Source of the DNA: Streptomyces sp. SCUT-3
GTDB lineage: Bacteria > Actinomycetota > Actinomycetes > Streptomycetales > Streptomycetaceae
Reading direction: 5' to 3'
DNA length: 64,000 bases
Assembly: GCF_014083985.1 (NCBI RefSeq)
Contig: NZ_CP046907.1
Span: 2,212,001 to 2,276,000 of the forward strand
In this document: positions 57,716 through 64,000 of the stretch, piece after piece
How positions within the stretch are numbered: the stretch's first letter is position 1
How the letters are laid out: each line of letters starts with the position of its first letter
Translations under genes and position numbers: made by a program
Notes under the pieces: model-generated
Seen by the model: only the letters and a program-made list of their open reading frames with translations
Databases searched by the model: none
Told to the model about the DNA's origin: nothing

Positions 57716-58158
57716 TCAGTCCGCGTCGGGGACCTCGGGGGCCTCTGGGGCCTCTGGGGCGAAGCCGGCGATGTCGTCGGAGTCGAAGGCGTCGGGGAGG
57801 ACCTCGCTCATCGGGCGGACGCCGCGGGGGTGTCCACCAGCAGGCCGGGGCCGCCGTGCTCCCACAGCAGCTGGCGGCACCGCCCGCACGGCATGATCGT
57901 CTCGCCGTCGCCGTTGACGCAGGTGAACGCGGTCAGCCGGCCGCCGCCGGAGGCGTGCAGGGCGGAGACCAGGCCGCACTCGGCGCACAGCCCGACGCCG
58001 TAGGCGGCGTTCTCCACGTTGCAGCCGGTCACGGTCCGGCCGTCGTCGACCAGGGCGGCGGCGCCGACCCGGTAGCCCGAGTAGGGCGCGTAGGCGCGGG
58101 ACACAACGTCCCGCGCCTGCGCCCGCAGGTGCTCCCAGTCGACGGCGGGGGCCGTCAC
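57716..58158 (-). pseudogene. cdd: Cytidine deaminase, frameshifted near the C-terminus
   Basis: Deaminates (deoxy)cytidine to (deoxy)uridine. Zinc motifs are complete: NVENAAYGVGLCAECGLV (substrate Asn and Glu, His-to-Cys ligand) and MPCGRCRQLLWE. As given, the frame ends LLVDTPAASAR and stops at 57808. The usual C-terminus, GVRPMSEVLPDAFDSDDI, is present in the next frame and runs to 57716. Adding one C to the minus-strand run ACACCCCCGCGG (near 57825-57831) joins them. The core is intact, so the short form might still fold. The GTG at 58158 overlaps the permease stop (GTGA). Confidence 0.85.
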
Positions 58159-59426
58159 TTGCCCGTCCCCCGGCGGTAGGGGTCGCCCACCGCCCGCGGG
58201 GGCCGCAGGCGCTGCGCGGACAGCGCCAGGACCAGGAGGGTGGTGACGTAGGGGGCCATGGTGACGAAGTACGTCGGGACCTCGTCGGTGGAGGCGTACC
58301 AGAACGCCAGGCCCGCGGCGACGACCAGTGCGACCGCGGCACTGACGAACTTGCGGCGGTACAGCTGCCAGGCGGCCGCCAGCACCAGCAGGACCGCCAG
58401 CAGCAGGAGCAGCGCGTGGACGCTGGTGCCGCCGGAGCGCAGGTTGAGGCTGTCGGTGTAGCCGAACAGGCCGGCGCCGAGGGCGAGGCCGCCGGGACGC
58501 CAGTTGCCGAAGATCATCGCGGCGAGGCCGATGTAGCCGCGCCCGCCGGTCTGGCCCTCGCGGTAGTAGCTGCTGGCGACCTCGGCGAGGAAGACGCCGC
58601 CGAGTCCGGCCAGCGCGCCGGAGACGACCACCGCGACGTACTTGTACTTGTAGACGTTGACGCCCAGGGACTCCGCGGCGGTCGGGTTCTCGCCGCAGGA
58701 CCGCAGGCGCAGGCCGAACGGGGTGCGCCACAGGATCCAGTAGCTGGCCGGGACCAGCAGCAGCGCGACGACGGTGAGCACCGAGATGTCGGTGACCACG
58801 CCGCCGACGAAGCCGGCCAGGTCGGAGACGAAGAACCAGTGCTTCTCGTTGAGCGCCTTCATCGCGTCCGACAGCCCGGGGACGGTGAACCGCTCGATCT
58901 GGCCGATCGGCGGTGACTGGGTGGCGCTGCCGCCGCCGGGGGCCTCCTCGAAGGTCAGATTGGACAGGTACTTGGTGCTGCCCGCCGCCAGGATGTTGAT
59001 GGCCACGCCGGAGACGATGTGGTTGACCCCGAAGGAGACGGTGACGACCGCGTGCACCAGGCCGCCGATCGCGCCGCCGAGGATGCCCATGGCGACGCCG
59101 CTCCACGGGCCCCACTGGTAGCCGGCCCAGGCGCCGAACCAGGTGCCGAGGATCAGCATGCCCTCCAGGCCGATGTTGATCACGCCGGCGCGTTCGGCCC
59201 ACAGGCCGCCGAGGCCTGCCAGGCCGATGGGGATGGCCAGCTCCAGGGCGCTGCGCACCTGGCCGACGGAGGTGATGTCGTCGGCGCCGGTGACCAGGCG
59301 CACGGCGGAGAACAGGGCGAGGGCCGCCGCGATGCAGAGCAGCAGTACGGGCAGTGACAGCCGACGGCGCGGAGTGGGGGCCTTGCCGGCCGAGGGCCCG
59401 GCGGCCTTGGTGAGTGTCGCGGTCAC
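58155..59426 (-). CDS. Nucleoside ABC transporter permease (NupQ-like)
   Basis: The 423-aa inner-membrane protein of the branched-chain/sugar permease (BPD_transp_2) family has about ten helices. Key parts are GLGGLWAERAGVINIGLEGM near the N-terminus, RTPFGLRLRSCGENPTAAES as the ATPase-coupling loop, and GGRGYIGLAAMIFGNWRPGG late. With the adjacent permease, ATPase and BMP lipoprotein it forms a nucleoside importer. Overlaps the upstream permease and downstream cdd by four bases each, so all are translated from one message. Confidence 0.92.
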   Translation of the reverse strand: MTATLTKAAGPSAGKAPTPRRRLSLPVLLLCIAAALALFSAVRLVTGADDITSVGQVRSALELAIPIGLAGLGGLWAERAGVINIGLEGMLILGTWFGAWAGYQWGPWSGVAMGILGGAIGGLVHAVVTVSFGVNHIVSGVAINILAAGSTKYLSNLTFEEAPGGGSATQSPPIGQIERFTVPGLSDAMKALNEKHWFFVSDLAGFVGGVVTDISVLTVVALLLVPASYWILWRTPFGLRLRSCGENPTAAESLGVNVYKYKYVAVVVSGALAGLGGVFLAEVASSYYREGQTGGRGYIGLAAMIFGNWRPGGLALGAGLFGYTDSLNLRSGGTSVHALLLLLAVLLVLAAAWQLYRRKFVSAAVALVVAAGLAFWYASTDEVPTYFVTMAPYVTTLLVLALSAQRLRPPRAVGDPYRRGTGK

Positions 59427-60553
59427 ACCGGCACCTCCTTCTTGACCTTGTCCTGGGAGGCCTGGTGGGTGCGGGCGAGTTCCTCGCCGACCCGCTGCTG
59501 CTGGCGGCGCAGGCCCCAGCGGCGGACCGTCTCGTAGGCGACGACGACGGCGATCACGATCAGGCCTTCCATGATCTCGGCGATCTCCTTGACGTAGCCG
59601 TTGGAGTCCAGTGTCTGGGAGGTCACTTTGAGGAAGGCGAGGAGCAGCGCGCCGACGGCCATGCCGACCGGGTTGTTGCGACCCAGCAGTGCGATGGTGA
59701 TGCCGGTGAAGCCGACGCCTGCGGGGAAGGCCAGGTTGTACTCGTGGGCCTCGCCCAGCAGCAGCGGCATGCCGGTCAGGCCGGCCAGCGCGCCGGAGAG
59801 CAGGATGCTGGTGAGCACCATCCGCCGACCGTTGACGCCGCTGGCCGCGGCGGCGCTCTCGGAGGCGCCGGCCGCCCGCAGGTCGAAGCCGAAGCGGGTG
59901 CGGTTGAGCAGGAACCAGTAGCCGATGCCGAGGAGGACCGCGACCACGATGAAGCCGTAGATCTCGCTGCCGGGGGCACTGGTGGGGATGCCGGGCAGCC
60001 AGGCGGACTCCGGCAGCTCGCCGGTGGTCAGGTCGTTGCTGCCCTCGAGTCGCTTGCCCAGCAGGGAGGGCTGGAGCAGGTAGGCGATCAGGGAGGTGGC
60101 GATGGCGTTGAGCATGATCGTGGAGACGACCTCGCTCACGCCCCGGGTGGTCTTGAGGATGCCCGCGATACCGGCCCAGGCGGCGCCGACCAGCATCGCG
60201 GTGACGACGATCACCACCATGCGCAGGGCCCCGGGCAGCGGCACGGCGGTGCCCACTGCGGCGGAGAGCATGGCGGCGAGGCGGTACTGGCCGTCGACGC
60301 CGATGTTGAACAGGTTCATCCGGAAGCCGACCGCGACGGCGAGCGCCGCCAGGTAGTAGGTCGTGGTCCGGTTGACGATCAGGACCTGCACGTCCGGGTT
60401 GACGACCGCGTAGTCGACCATCAGCGCGTACGGCTCGACCGGGTTGCGGCCGGAGGCCAGCAGGATGGCCGAGCTGAGCAGCATCGCGAAGGCGACTGCC
60501 AGAACCGGGGCGGCGACCGCGAGGATCAGCCGCTCCTTGTCGATCTTCTTCAT
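59423..60553 (-). CDS. Nucleoside ABC transporter permease (NupP-like)
   Basis: The 376-aa membrane protein of the same permease family has about nine helices. Conserved parts are GFRMNLFNIGVDGQYRLAAM, RFGFDLRAAGASESAAAASG as the coupling loop, and VGFTGITIALLGRNNPVGMA. The start MKKIDKERLILAV at 60553 overlaps the ATPase stop by four bases. Works as a heterodimer with the following permease. Confidence 0.92.
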   Translation of the reverse strand: MKKIDKERLILAVAAPVLAVAFAMLLSSAILLASGRNPVEPYALMVDYAVVNPDVQVLIVNRTTTYYLAALAVAVGFRMNLFNIGVDGQYRLAAMLSAAVGTAVPLPGALRMVVIVVTAMLVGAAWAGIAGILKTTRGVSEVVSTIMLNAIATSLIAYLLQPSLLGKRLEGSNDLTTGELPESAWLPGIPTSAPGSEIYGFIVVAVLLGIGYWFLLNRTRFGFDLRAAGASESAAAASGVNGRRMVLTSILLSGALAGLTGMPLLLGEAHEYNLAFPAGVGFTGITIALLGRNNPVGMAVGALLLAFLKVTSQTLDSNGYVKEIAEIMEGLIVIAVVVAYETVRRWGLRRQQQRVGEELARTHQASQDKVKKEVPV

Positions 60554-62265
60554 GCTTCCTCTCCCCCGTCGCCGTCGCCGGTGGCGGAGTCCTTGCCCGG
60601 GGCCGGGGCGCCGCTCGTGGCCGGGGCCTTGTCGGCGGCCGGGACCTCGTCGGCCGCGGGGTTCCCGCCGGACGGCTGCCCGTCCGGGGACTCCAGGCGG
60701 CCGGAGGAGGCGCCGGTCATCGCCGAGCCCAGCTCCTCGGAGGTGATCGAGGCCGGGTCGGCGTCCGCGACCAGGCGGCCGCGGTACATCACCCGCAGGG
60801 TGTCCGACAGGCCGATGAGTTCGTCGAGGTCGGCGGAGATGAGCAGGACCGCCAGGCCCTCGCGGCGGGCCTCGCGGATCTGGTCCCAGATCTGGGCCTG
60901 CGCGCCGACGTCCACGCCGCGGGTGGGGTGGGCGGCGATGAGGAACTTGGGGCGGTGGCTCATCTCCCGGCCGACGATCAGCTTCTGCTGGTTGCCGCCG
61001 GACAGGGAGGCCGCGGTGACGTCGATGCCGGGGGTGCGCACGTCGTACTCGCGCACGATCCGCTCGGTGTCGGCGCGGGCCGCCTTGGGCTTGAGCAGGA
61101 AGCCCTTGCTGTTGGGGGCCTCGCCGACGTGGCCGAGGATGCGGTTCTCCCACAGCGGGGACTCGAGGAGCAGGCCGTGGCGGTGGCGGTCCTCGGGGAT
61201 GTAGCCGATGCCGCCCTCGCGGCGCGCGCGGGTGGGGCGGGAGGTGATGTCCTCGCCGTCCAGCCGGATCGTGCCGGAGTCGGGGGCGCGCAGGCCGATC
61301 AGGGCCTCGATCAGCTCGGTCTGCCCGTTGCCCTCGACGCCGGCCAGGCCCAGGACCTCGCCCTTGCGGATGGTCAGGGAGATGTCGTCCAGGACGGCGC
61401 GGGGGCCGCTCTCGGCGTCGTGGGCGGTCAGCCGCAGCGAGTCGACGGCGAGCATCACGGTGTCGGTGACGGTGCACTCGCGGGTCTCCGGCGAGGGCAG
61501 TTCGGCGCCGACCATCAGCTCGGCGAGCTGCTTGGCGGTGACGTCGGCCGGCTTGACCGAGGCCACGGTGGTGCCGCGCCGGATGACGGTGATGTCGTCG
61601 GCGACGGACAGCACCTCGCCCAGCTTGTGCGAGATGAAGATGACGGTCAGGCCCTCGGCCTTGAGCTCGCGCAGGTTGGCGAAGAGCGCGTCCACCTCCT
61701 GGGGCACCAGCACCGCGGTGGGCTCGTCCAGGATGAGGGTGCGGGCGCCGCGGTAGAGGACCTTGAGGATCTCCACGCGCTGGCGGTCGGCCACGCCGAG
61801 GTCCTCGACGACGGCGTCCGGGCGCACGCCCAGGCCGTAGGCGTCGGAGATCTCCTTGATCTTCGCCCGGGCCTTCGCGCCGATGCCGTACAGCTTCTCC
61901 GCGCCCAGAGTGGTGTTCTCCAGGACGGTGAGGTTGTCGGCGAGCATGAAGTGCTGGTGCACCATGCCGATGCCGCGTGCGATGGCGTCGGCCGGGGTGC
62001 TGAAGGCGACCTGCTCGCCGTCGACCGCGATGGTGCCCTCGTCCGGCTTCTGCATGCCGTAGAGGATCTTCATCAGGGTGGACTTGCCGGCCCCGTTCTC
62101 ACCGACGATCGCGTGAACGGTGCCGCGCCCGACGGCGATGTCGATGTCGTGGTTGGCCACGACTCCGGGGAACCGCTTGGTGATGCCGTGCAGCTCCACG
62201 GCGGGCGGCGGTGGACTGGAGGATCGGATGGCGCACTCTCCTCGTGCGAAGAATCCCTGGGACAT
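60550..62265 (-). CDS. Nucleoside ABC transporter ATPase (two nucleotide-binding domains)
   Basis: The 571-aa cytoplasmic protein has two ABC domains in one chain, as in sugar and BMP-type importers. Domain 1: Walker A GENGAGKST, signature-region LGVADRQRVEILKVLYRG, Walker B LILDEPTAVL. Domain 2: a degenerate Walker A GVEGNGQTEL, signature LSGGNQQKLIVGRE and Walker B region KFLIAAHPTRGVD. A Pro/Ala/Asp tail of 50 residues follows. The ATG at 62265 has a poor ribosome site. GAGGAGAG lies just before codon 12 (Ile), so the true start and possibly the sequence there are uncertain. Confidence 0.9.
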   Translation of the reverse strand: MSQGFFARGECAIRSSSPPPPAVELHGITKRFPGVVANHDIDIAVGRGTVHAIVGENGAGKSTLMKILYGMQKPDEGTIAVDGEQVAFSTPADAIARGIGMVHQHFMLADNLTVLENTTLGAEKLYGIGAKARAKIKEISDAYGLGVRPDAVVEDLGVADRQRVEILKVLYRGARTLILDEPTAVLVPQEVDALFANLRELKAEGLTVIFISHKLGEVLSVADDITVIRRGTTVASVKPADVTAKQLAELMVGAELPSPETRECTVTDTVMLAVDSLRLTAHDAESGPRAVLDDISLTIRKGEVLGLAGVEGNGQTELIEALIGLRAPDSGTIRLDGEDITSRPTRARREGGIGYIPEDRHRHGLLLESPLWENRILGHVGEAPNSKGFLLKPKAARADTERIVREYDVRTPGIDVTAASLSGGNQQKLIVGREMSHRPKFLIAAHPTRGVDVGAQAQIWDQIREARREGLAVLLISADLDELIGLSDTLRVMYRGRLVADADPASITSEELGSAMTGASSGRLESPDGQPSGGNPAADEVPAADKAPATSGAPAPGKDSATGDGDGGEEA

Positions 62266-62332
62266 GACCGGGGCCCGGAGGCGGGACGGACGTCCCGCCT
62301 CCGGGCCCGGCGCATCGGTGGCGGTGCCGGTG

Positions 62333-63397
62333 TCAGGAGACGGTGCTCTTGACCTCGATCTTCCCGTCGATGATGTCCTTCTTCACGGCCTCGAGCTTCT
62401 TGATCAGCTCGGCGTTCTCGGCGAAGGCGGGGTTGGACTTGGAGTAGCCGACGCCGTCGTCGCTCAGGTCGTGCGTCTTGACGCCGGTCTGCGGCTTGCC
62501 GTCGACGACGGACTTGATGAACTCGTACACCGCGCCCTCGACGTTCTTGGTCATCGAGGTGATGATGACGTCCTTGACCTTCTCCAGGCTCTTCTGCTGG
62601 TACTGGTCGGAGTCGACGCCGATGCCCATCTTGCCCTCGGCCGCGATGGCCTCGAACGCGCCGCCGCCGGAGGCGCCGGCCGCCGGGTAGATCACGTCGA
62701 TGCCCTGGTCGAGCATGCCGGCCGCGACCTTCTTGCCGTCCGCCGGGGACGAGAAGCCCTTCATGTCCGGCGGCTGCGAGATGTACTGGGTGGTGACCTT
62801 GACGTCCTTGTTGGTGTCCTTGACGCCCTGCTCGAAGCCGGCCTCGAACTTCTGGATCAGCGGGGTGTTCACGCCGCCCAGGAAGCCGACCCTGTCGGTC
62901 TTGGTGAGGGTCGCCGCGGCGACGCCCACCAGGTAGGAGCCCTGCTCCTCGCTGAACACCAGGTTGGCGATGTTCTCGCCCTTGCGCGACGAGTCGTCGA
63001 TGACCGCGAAGCTGGTGTCGGGGAACTTCTTGGCGACCTTCTCGATCGGGCCCGCGTAGGCGTAGCCGACGCCGATGACCGGGTTGAAGCCCTGGCGGGC
63101 CAGCTCGGTGAGGCGCTGCTCCTTGTCGGCGTCCGACTCGCCGTCGGAGGGCTCCTTGTCCTCCCCGGCGATGTCGAATTCCTTGAGGGCCTTGTCGAAG
63201 CCGCGGTAGGCGGCGTCGTTGAAGGACTGGTCGCCGCGGCCGCCGATGTCGTAGACGAGGCCGACCTTGACCTCGCCGTCCTTCGCGGAGGACGACTCGT
63301 TGGAGTTGCCGCTGCTGCCGCTGCCGCACGCGGTGGCGGTGAGGGCGAGGGCGGCAGCGGTGGTGACCGCGGCAGTGATCTTGGATACCCGGCGCAA
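62333..63397 (-). CDS. BMP-family nucleoside-binding lipoprotein
   Basis: Extracytoplasmic binding protein of the importer, 354 aa, with signal peptide RRVSKITAAVTTAAALALTA, lipobox ATAC and a Ser/Gly/Asn linker. The BMP/PnrA fold follows: VGLVYDIGGRGDQSFNDAAY, then VIGVGYAYAGPIEKVAKKFP, VGFLGGVNTPLIQKFEAGF and GIDVIYPAAGASGGGAFEAI. The TTG at 63397 is chosen because AAGGGG lies eight bases before it. A GTG at 63406 is in frame but overlaps that site. First gene of the operon. Its promoter carries nucleoside-regulon box 4. Confidence 0.9.
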   Translation of the reverse strand: MRRVSKITAAVTTAAALALTATACGSGSSGNSNESSSAKDGEVKVGLVYDIGGRGDQSFNDAAYRGFDKALKEFDIAGEDKEPSDGESDADKEQRLTELARQGFNPVIGVGYAYAGPIEKVAKKFPDTSFAVIDDSSRKGENIANLVFSEEQGSYLVGVAAATLTKTDRVGFLGGVNTPLIQKFEAGFEQGVKDTNKDVKVTTQYISQPPDMKGFSSPADGKKVAAGMLDQGIDVIYPAAGASGGGAFEAIAAEGKMGIGVDSDQYQQKSLEKVKDVIITSMTKNVEGAVYEFIKSVVDGKPQTGVKTHDLSDDGVGYSKSNPAFAENAELIKKLEAVKKDIIDGKIEVKSTVS

Positions 63398-63453
63398 GAG
63401 GAGCACCCCTTCGGTTGAAAAGCGCCCCGTCCGGCGCTGGTTCGCGGGCAGCT

Positions 63454-63465
63454 TAACGCGCGTAG
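63454..63465. promoter_or_regulatory. Nucleoside-regulon box 4 (BMP/ABC/cdd/deoA operon promoter)
   Basis: TAACGCGCGTAG on the plus strand, CTACGCGCGTTA on the coding strand: matches the palindrome of boxes 1 and 3 at 11 of 12 bases. It lies 57 bp before the BMP lipoprotein start in a 326-bp gap. Confidence 0.65.
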
Positions 63466-63633
63466 ATGCCGGAAAAACACCCACTCCGGGGCTGTTATCA
63501 GATTGTCGCTCAGGAGGTGGGGCGTGCTCACTCCGGCGGTCCGGAGCGTCACTGTCGGTCCCCCGCCGGACCGCCCCGGCAGGGGTGTGCCGGGGCGTCC
63601 CGGCAGGGGTGGCGGGGTGCCCTGCGGGTACGG

Positions 63634-63666
63634 CGGACCGGCCCGGCGAGGGGCCGGGCCGGTCCG
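63634..63666. terminator. Terminator after the amidohydrolase gene
   Basis: A perfect 14-bp stem CGGACCGGCCCGGC / GCCGGGCCGGTCCG with five-base loop GAGGG, 58 bp beyond the amidohydrolase stop on the minus strand. Confidence 0.75.
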
Positions 63667-63689
63667 GTGGTTCGTTCCGGTGGTTCGTT
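63664..63689. repeat. 13-bp tandem duplication beside the terminator
   Basis: Two exact copies of CCGGTGGTTCGTT in succession, next to further GTCGGACCGG repeats up to 63720. No coding role. Confidence 0.7.
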
Positions 63690-63723
63690 CCGTCGGACCG
63701 GCCCGTCGGACCGGTCCGGCGGT

Positions 63724-64000
63724 TCAGTCCAGCAGGGAGGCGGCGGTGAACAGCTCCACGCCCACCGCGATCGCCCTCTCGTCGACGTCGAAGTCGCCCC
63801 GGTGGAGGTCGCGGCCCGTGCTCTCGTGCGGCGGGCGCACCCCCAGCCGGGCGAGCGCGCCCGGCACCTGCTCCAGGTACCAGGAGAAGTCCTCTCCGCC
63901 CAGGCTCTGCTCGGTGTCCTCCACCGTGTGCCCGCCGTAGCGGGCACCCATCGCCGCGCGCAGCAGCTCCACGGAGTCCGCCTCGTTGACCACCGGCGGC
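63724..64000 (-). CDS. M20-family amidohydrolase, N-terminal part outside the window
   Basis: Only the last 91 codons are present. They contain LGGEDFSWYLEQVPGALARL, the metal-dependent GGEDF block near the end of M20 peptidases/amidohydrolases (hippurate, N-acyl-amino acid type), and the usual FDVDERAIAVGVELFTAASL end. The enzyme would hydrolyse N-acyl or amide bonds. The substrate cannot be judged. It reads toward the nucleoside operon but is separated by a terminator. Confidence 0.82.
   Translation of the reverse strand, partial: PPVVNEADSVELLRAAMGARYGGHTVEDTEQSLGGEDFSWYLEQVPGALARLGVRPPHESTGRDLHRGDFDVDERAIAVGVELFTAASLLD

Noticed and set aside
57716-57811. Separate 31-codon gene between cdd and deoA
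   Set aside because: The peptide MSEVLPDAFDSDDI is the usual cytidine deaminase C-terminus in a shifted frame, so it is part of cdd.
58079-58103. GAGTAGGGCGCGTAGGCG in cdd resembling the nucleoside box
   Set aside because: It encodes the conserved YAPYSGY segment, is not palindromic and lies within the gene.
1-64000. tRNA or rRNA genes
   Set aside because: No cloverleaf with a GGTTCGAATCC-like T-arm and no rRNA-like sequence was noticed by eye. A tRNAscan run would settle it.

Overview
The window is about 72% G+C, with codon use, GTG/TTG starts and gene content typical of Streptomyces. Gene order closely recalls the S. coelicolor chromosome around SCO4884-SCO4945 (from memory, not searched), read here in reverse. 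It looks like core chromosome with a few accessory insertions. No rRNA, tRNA, insertion sequence, integrase or CRISPR array was seen.

Region by region. (1) 1-10.8 kb, envelope and regulation: a 5'-truncated ROK protein, a lytic transglycosylase, a tandem universal stress protein, an LCP cell-wall ligase, a WhiJ-type developmental cluster (Scr1-like regulator, DUF397 protein, divergent ATPase), an L,D-transpeptidase lipoprotein and an LAxTG sortase-type surface protein. (2) 10.8-26.1 kb, metabolism: hutH, fdhD, a GGDEF protein, an enoyl-CoA hydratase, adenylate cyclase, birA and the acyl-CoA carboxylase genes (pccB, pccE, a 41-aa membrane peptide, maf, then accA2). An accessory block between maf and accA2 holds a remnant of an AfsA-type gamma-butyrolactone synthase gene, a 39-bp tandem repeat, and an MFS exporter with a divergent ArsR-type regulator. 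(3) 26.2-38 kb, nucleoside and sugar-phosphate metabolism: a DeoR-family regulator, the quinone reductase LpdA, purine nucleoside phosphorylase, a phosphohexomutase, a MazG-like protein, deoC, an aldehyde dehydrogenase pair whose second member lacks the catalytic half, and a HigB/XRE toxin-antitoxin pair. (4) 38-45.5 kb: a uridine kinase-like protein and the sigQ/afsQ1-afsQ2 signalling locus with a perfect AfsQ1 box, followed by VanZ and PspC proteins. (5) 45.5-56.2 kb: adenosine deaminase, a hydrolase, a LysR/MFS divergent pair, a DUF2202 protein next to a two-component system, a DUF574 methyltransferase with a 12-codon leader ORF, and an AbiE type IV toxin-antitoxin pair. (6) 56.2-63.5 kb: a nucleoside uptake and breakdown operon on the minus strand (BMP lipoprotein, ABC ATPase, two permeases, cdd, deoA). 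The window ends in a truncated M20 amidohydrolase.

How they work together. Purine nucleoside phosphorylase, deoC, add and the BMP/ABC/cdd/deoA operon form one nucleoside import and salvage pathway scattered over 34 kb. Each of the four transcription units carries the same 12-bp palindrome, CTACGCGYGTAG, in its promoter, which points to one repressor. The DeoR-family gene at 26.2-27.1 kb is a candidate but lacks the box itself.

Most notable: (a) a hairpin found twice (31949-32006 and 49981-50042) whose stem bases covary while the loop AACGGACAG is kept; (b) the four-site nucleoside operator; (c) cdd and deoA both disrupted by what looks like the same event, a six-C run shortened to five, which suggests sequencing error or slippage; (d) the decayed AfsA-type gene.
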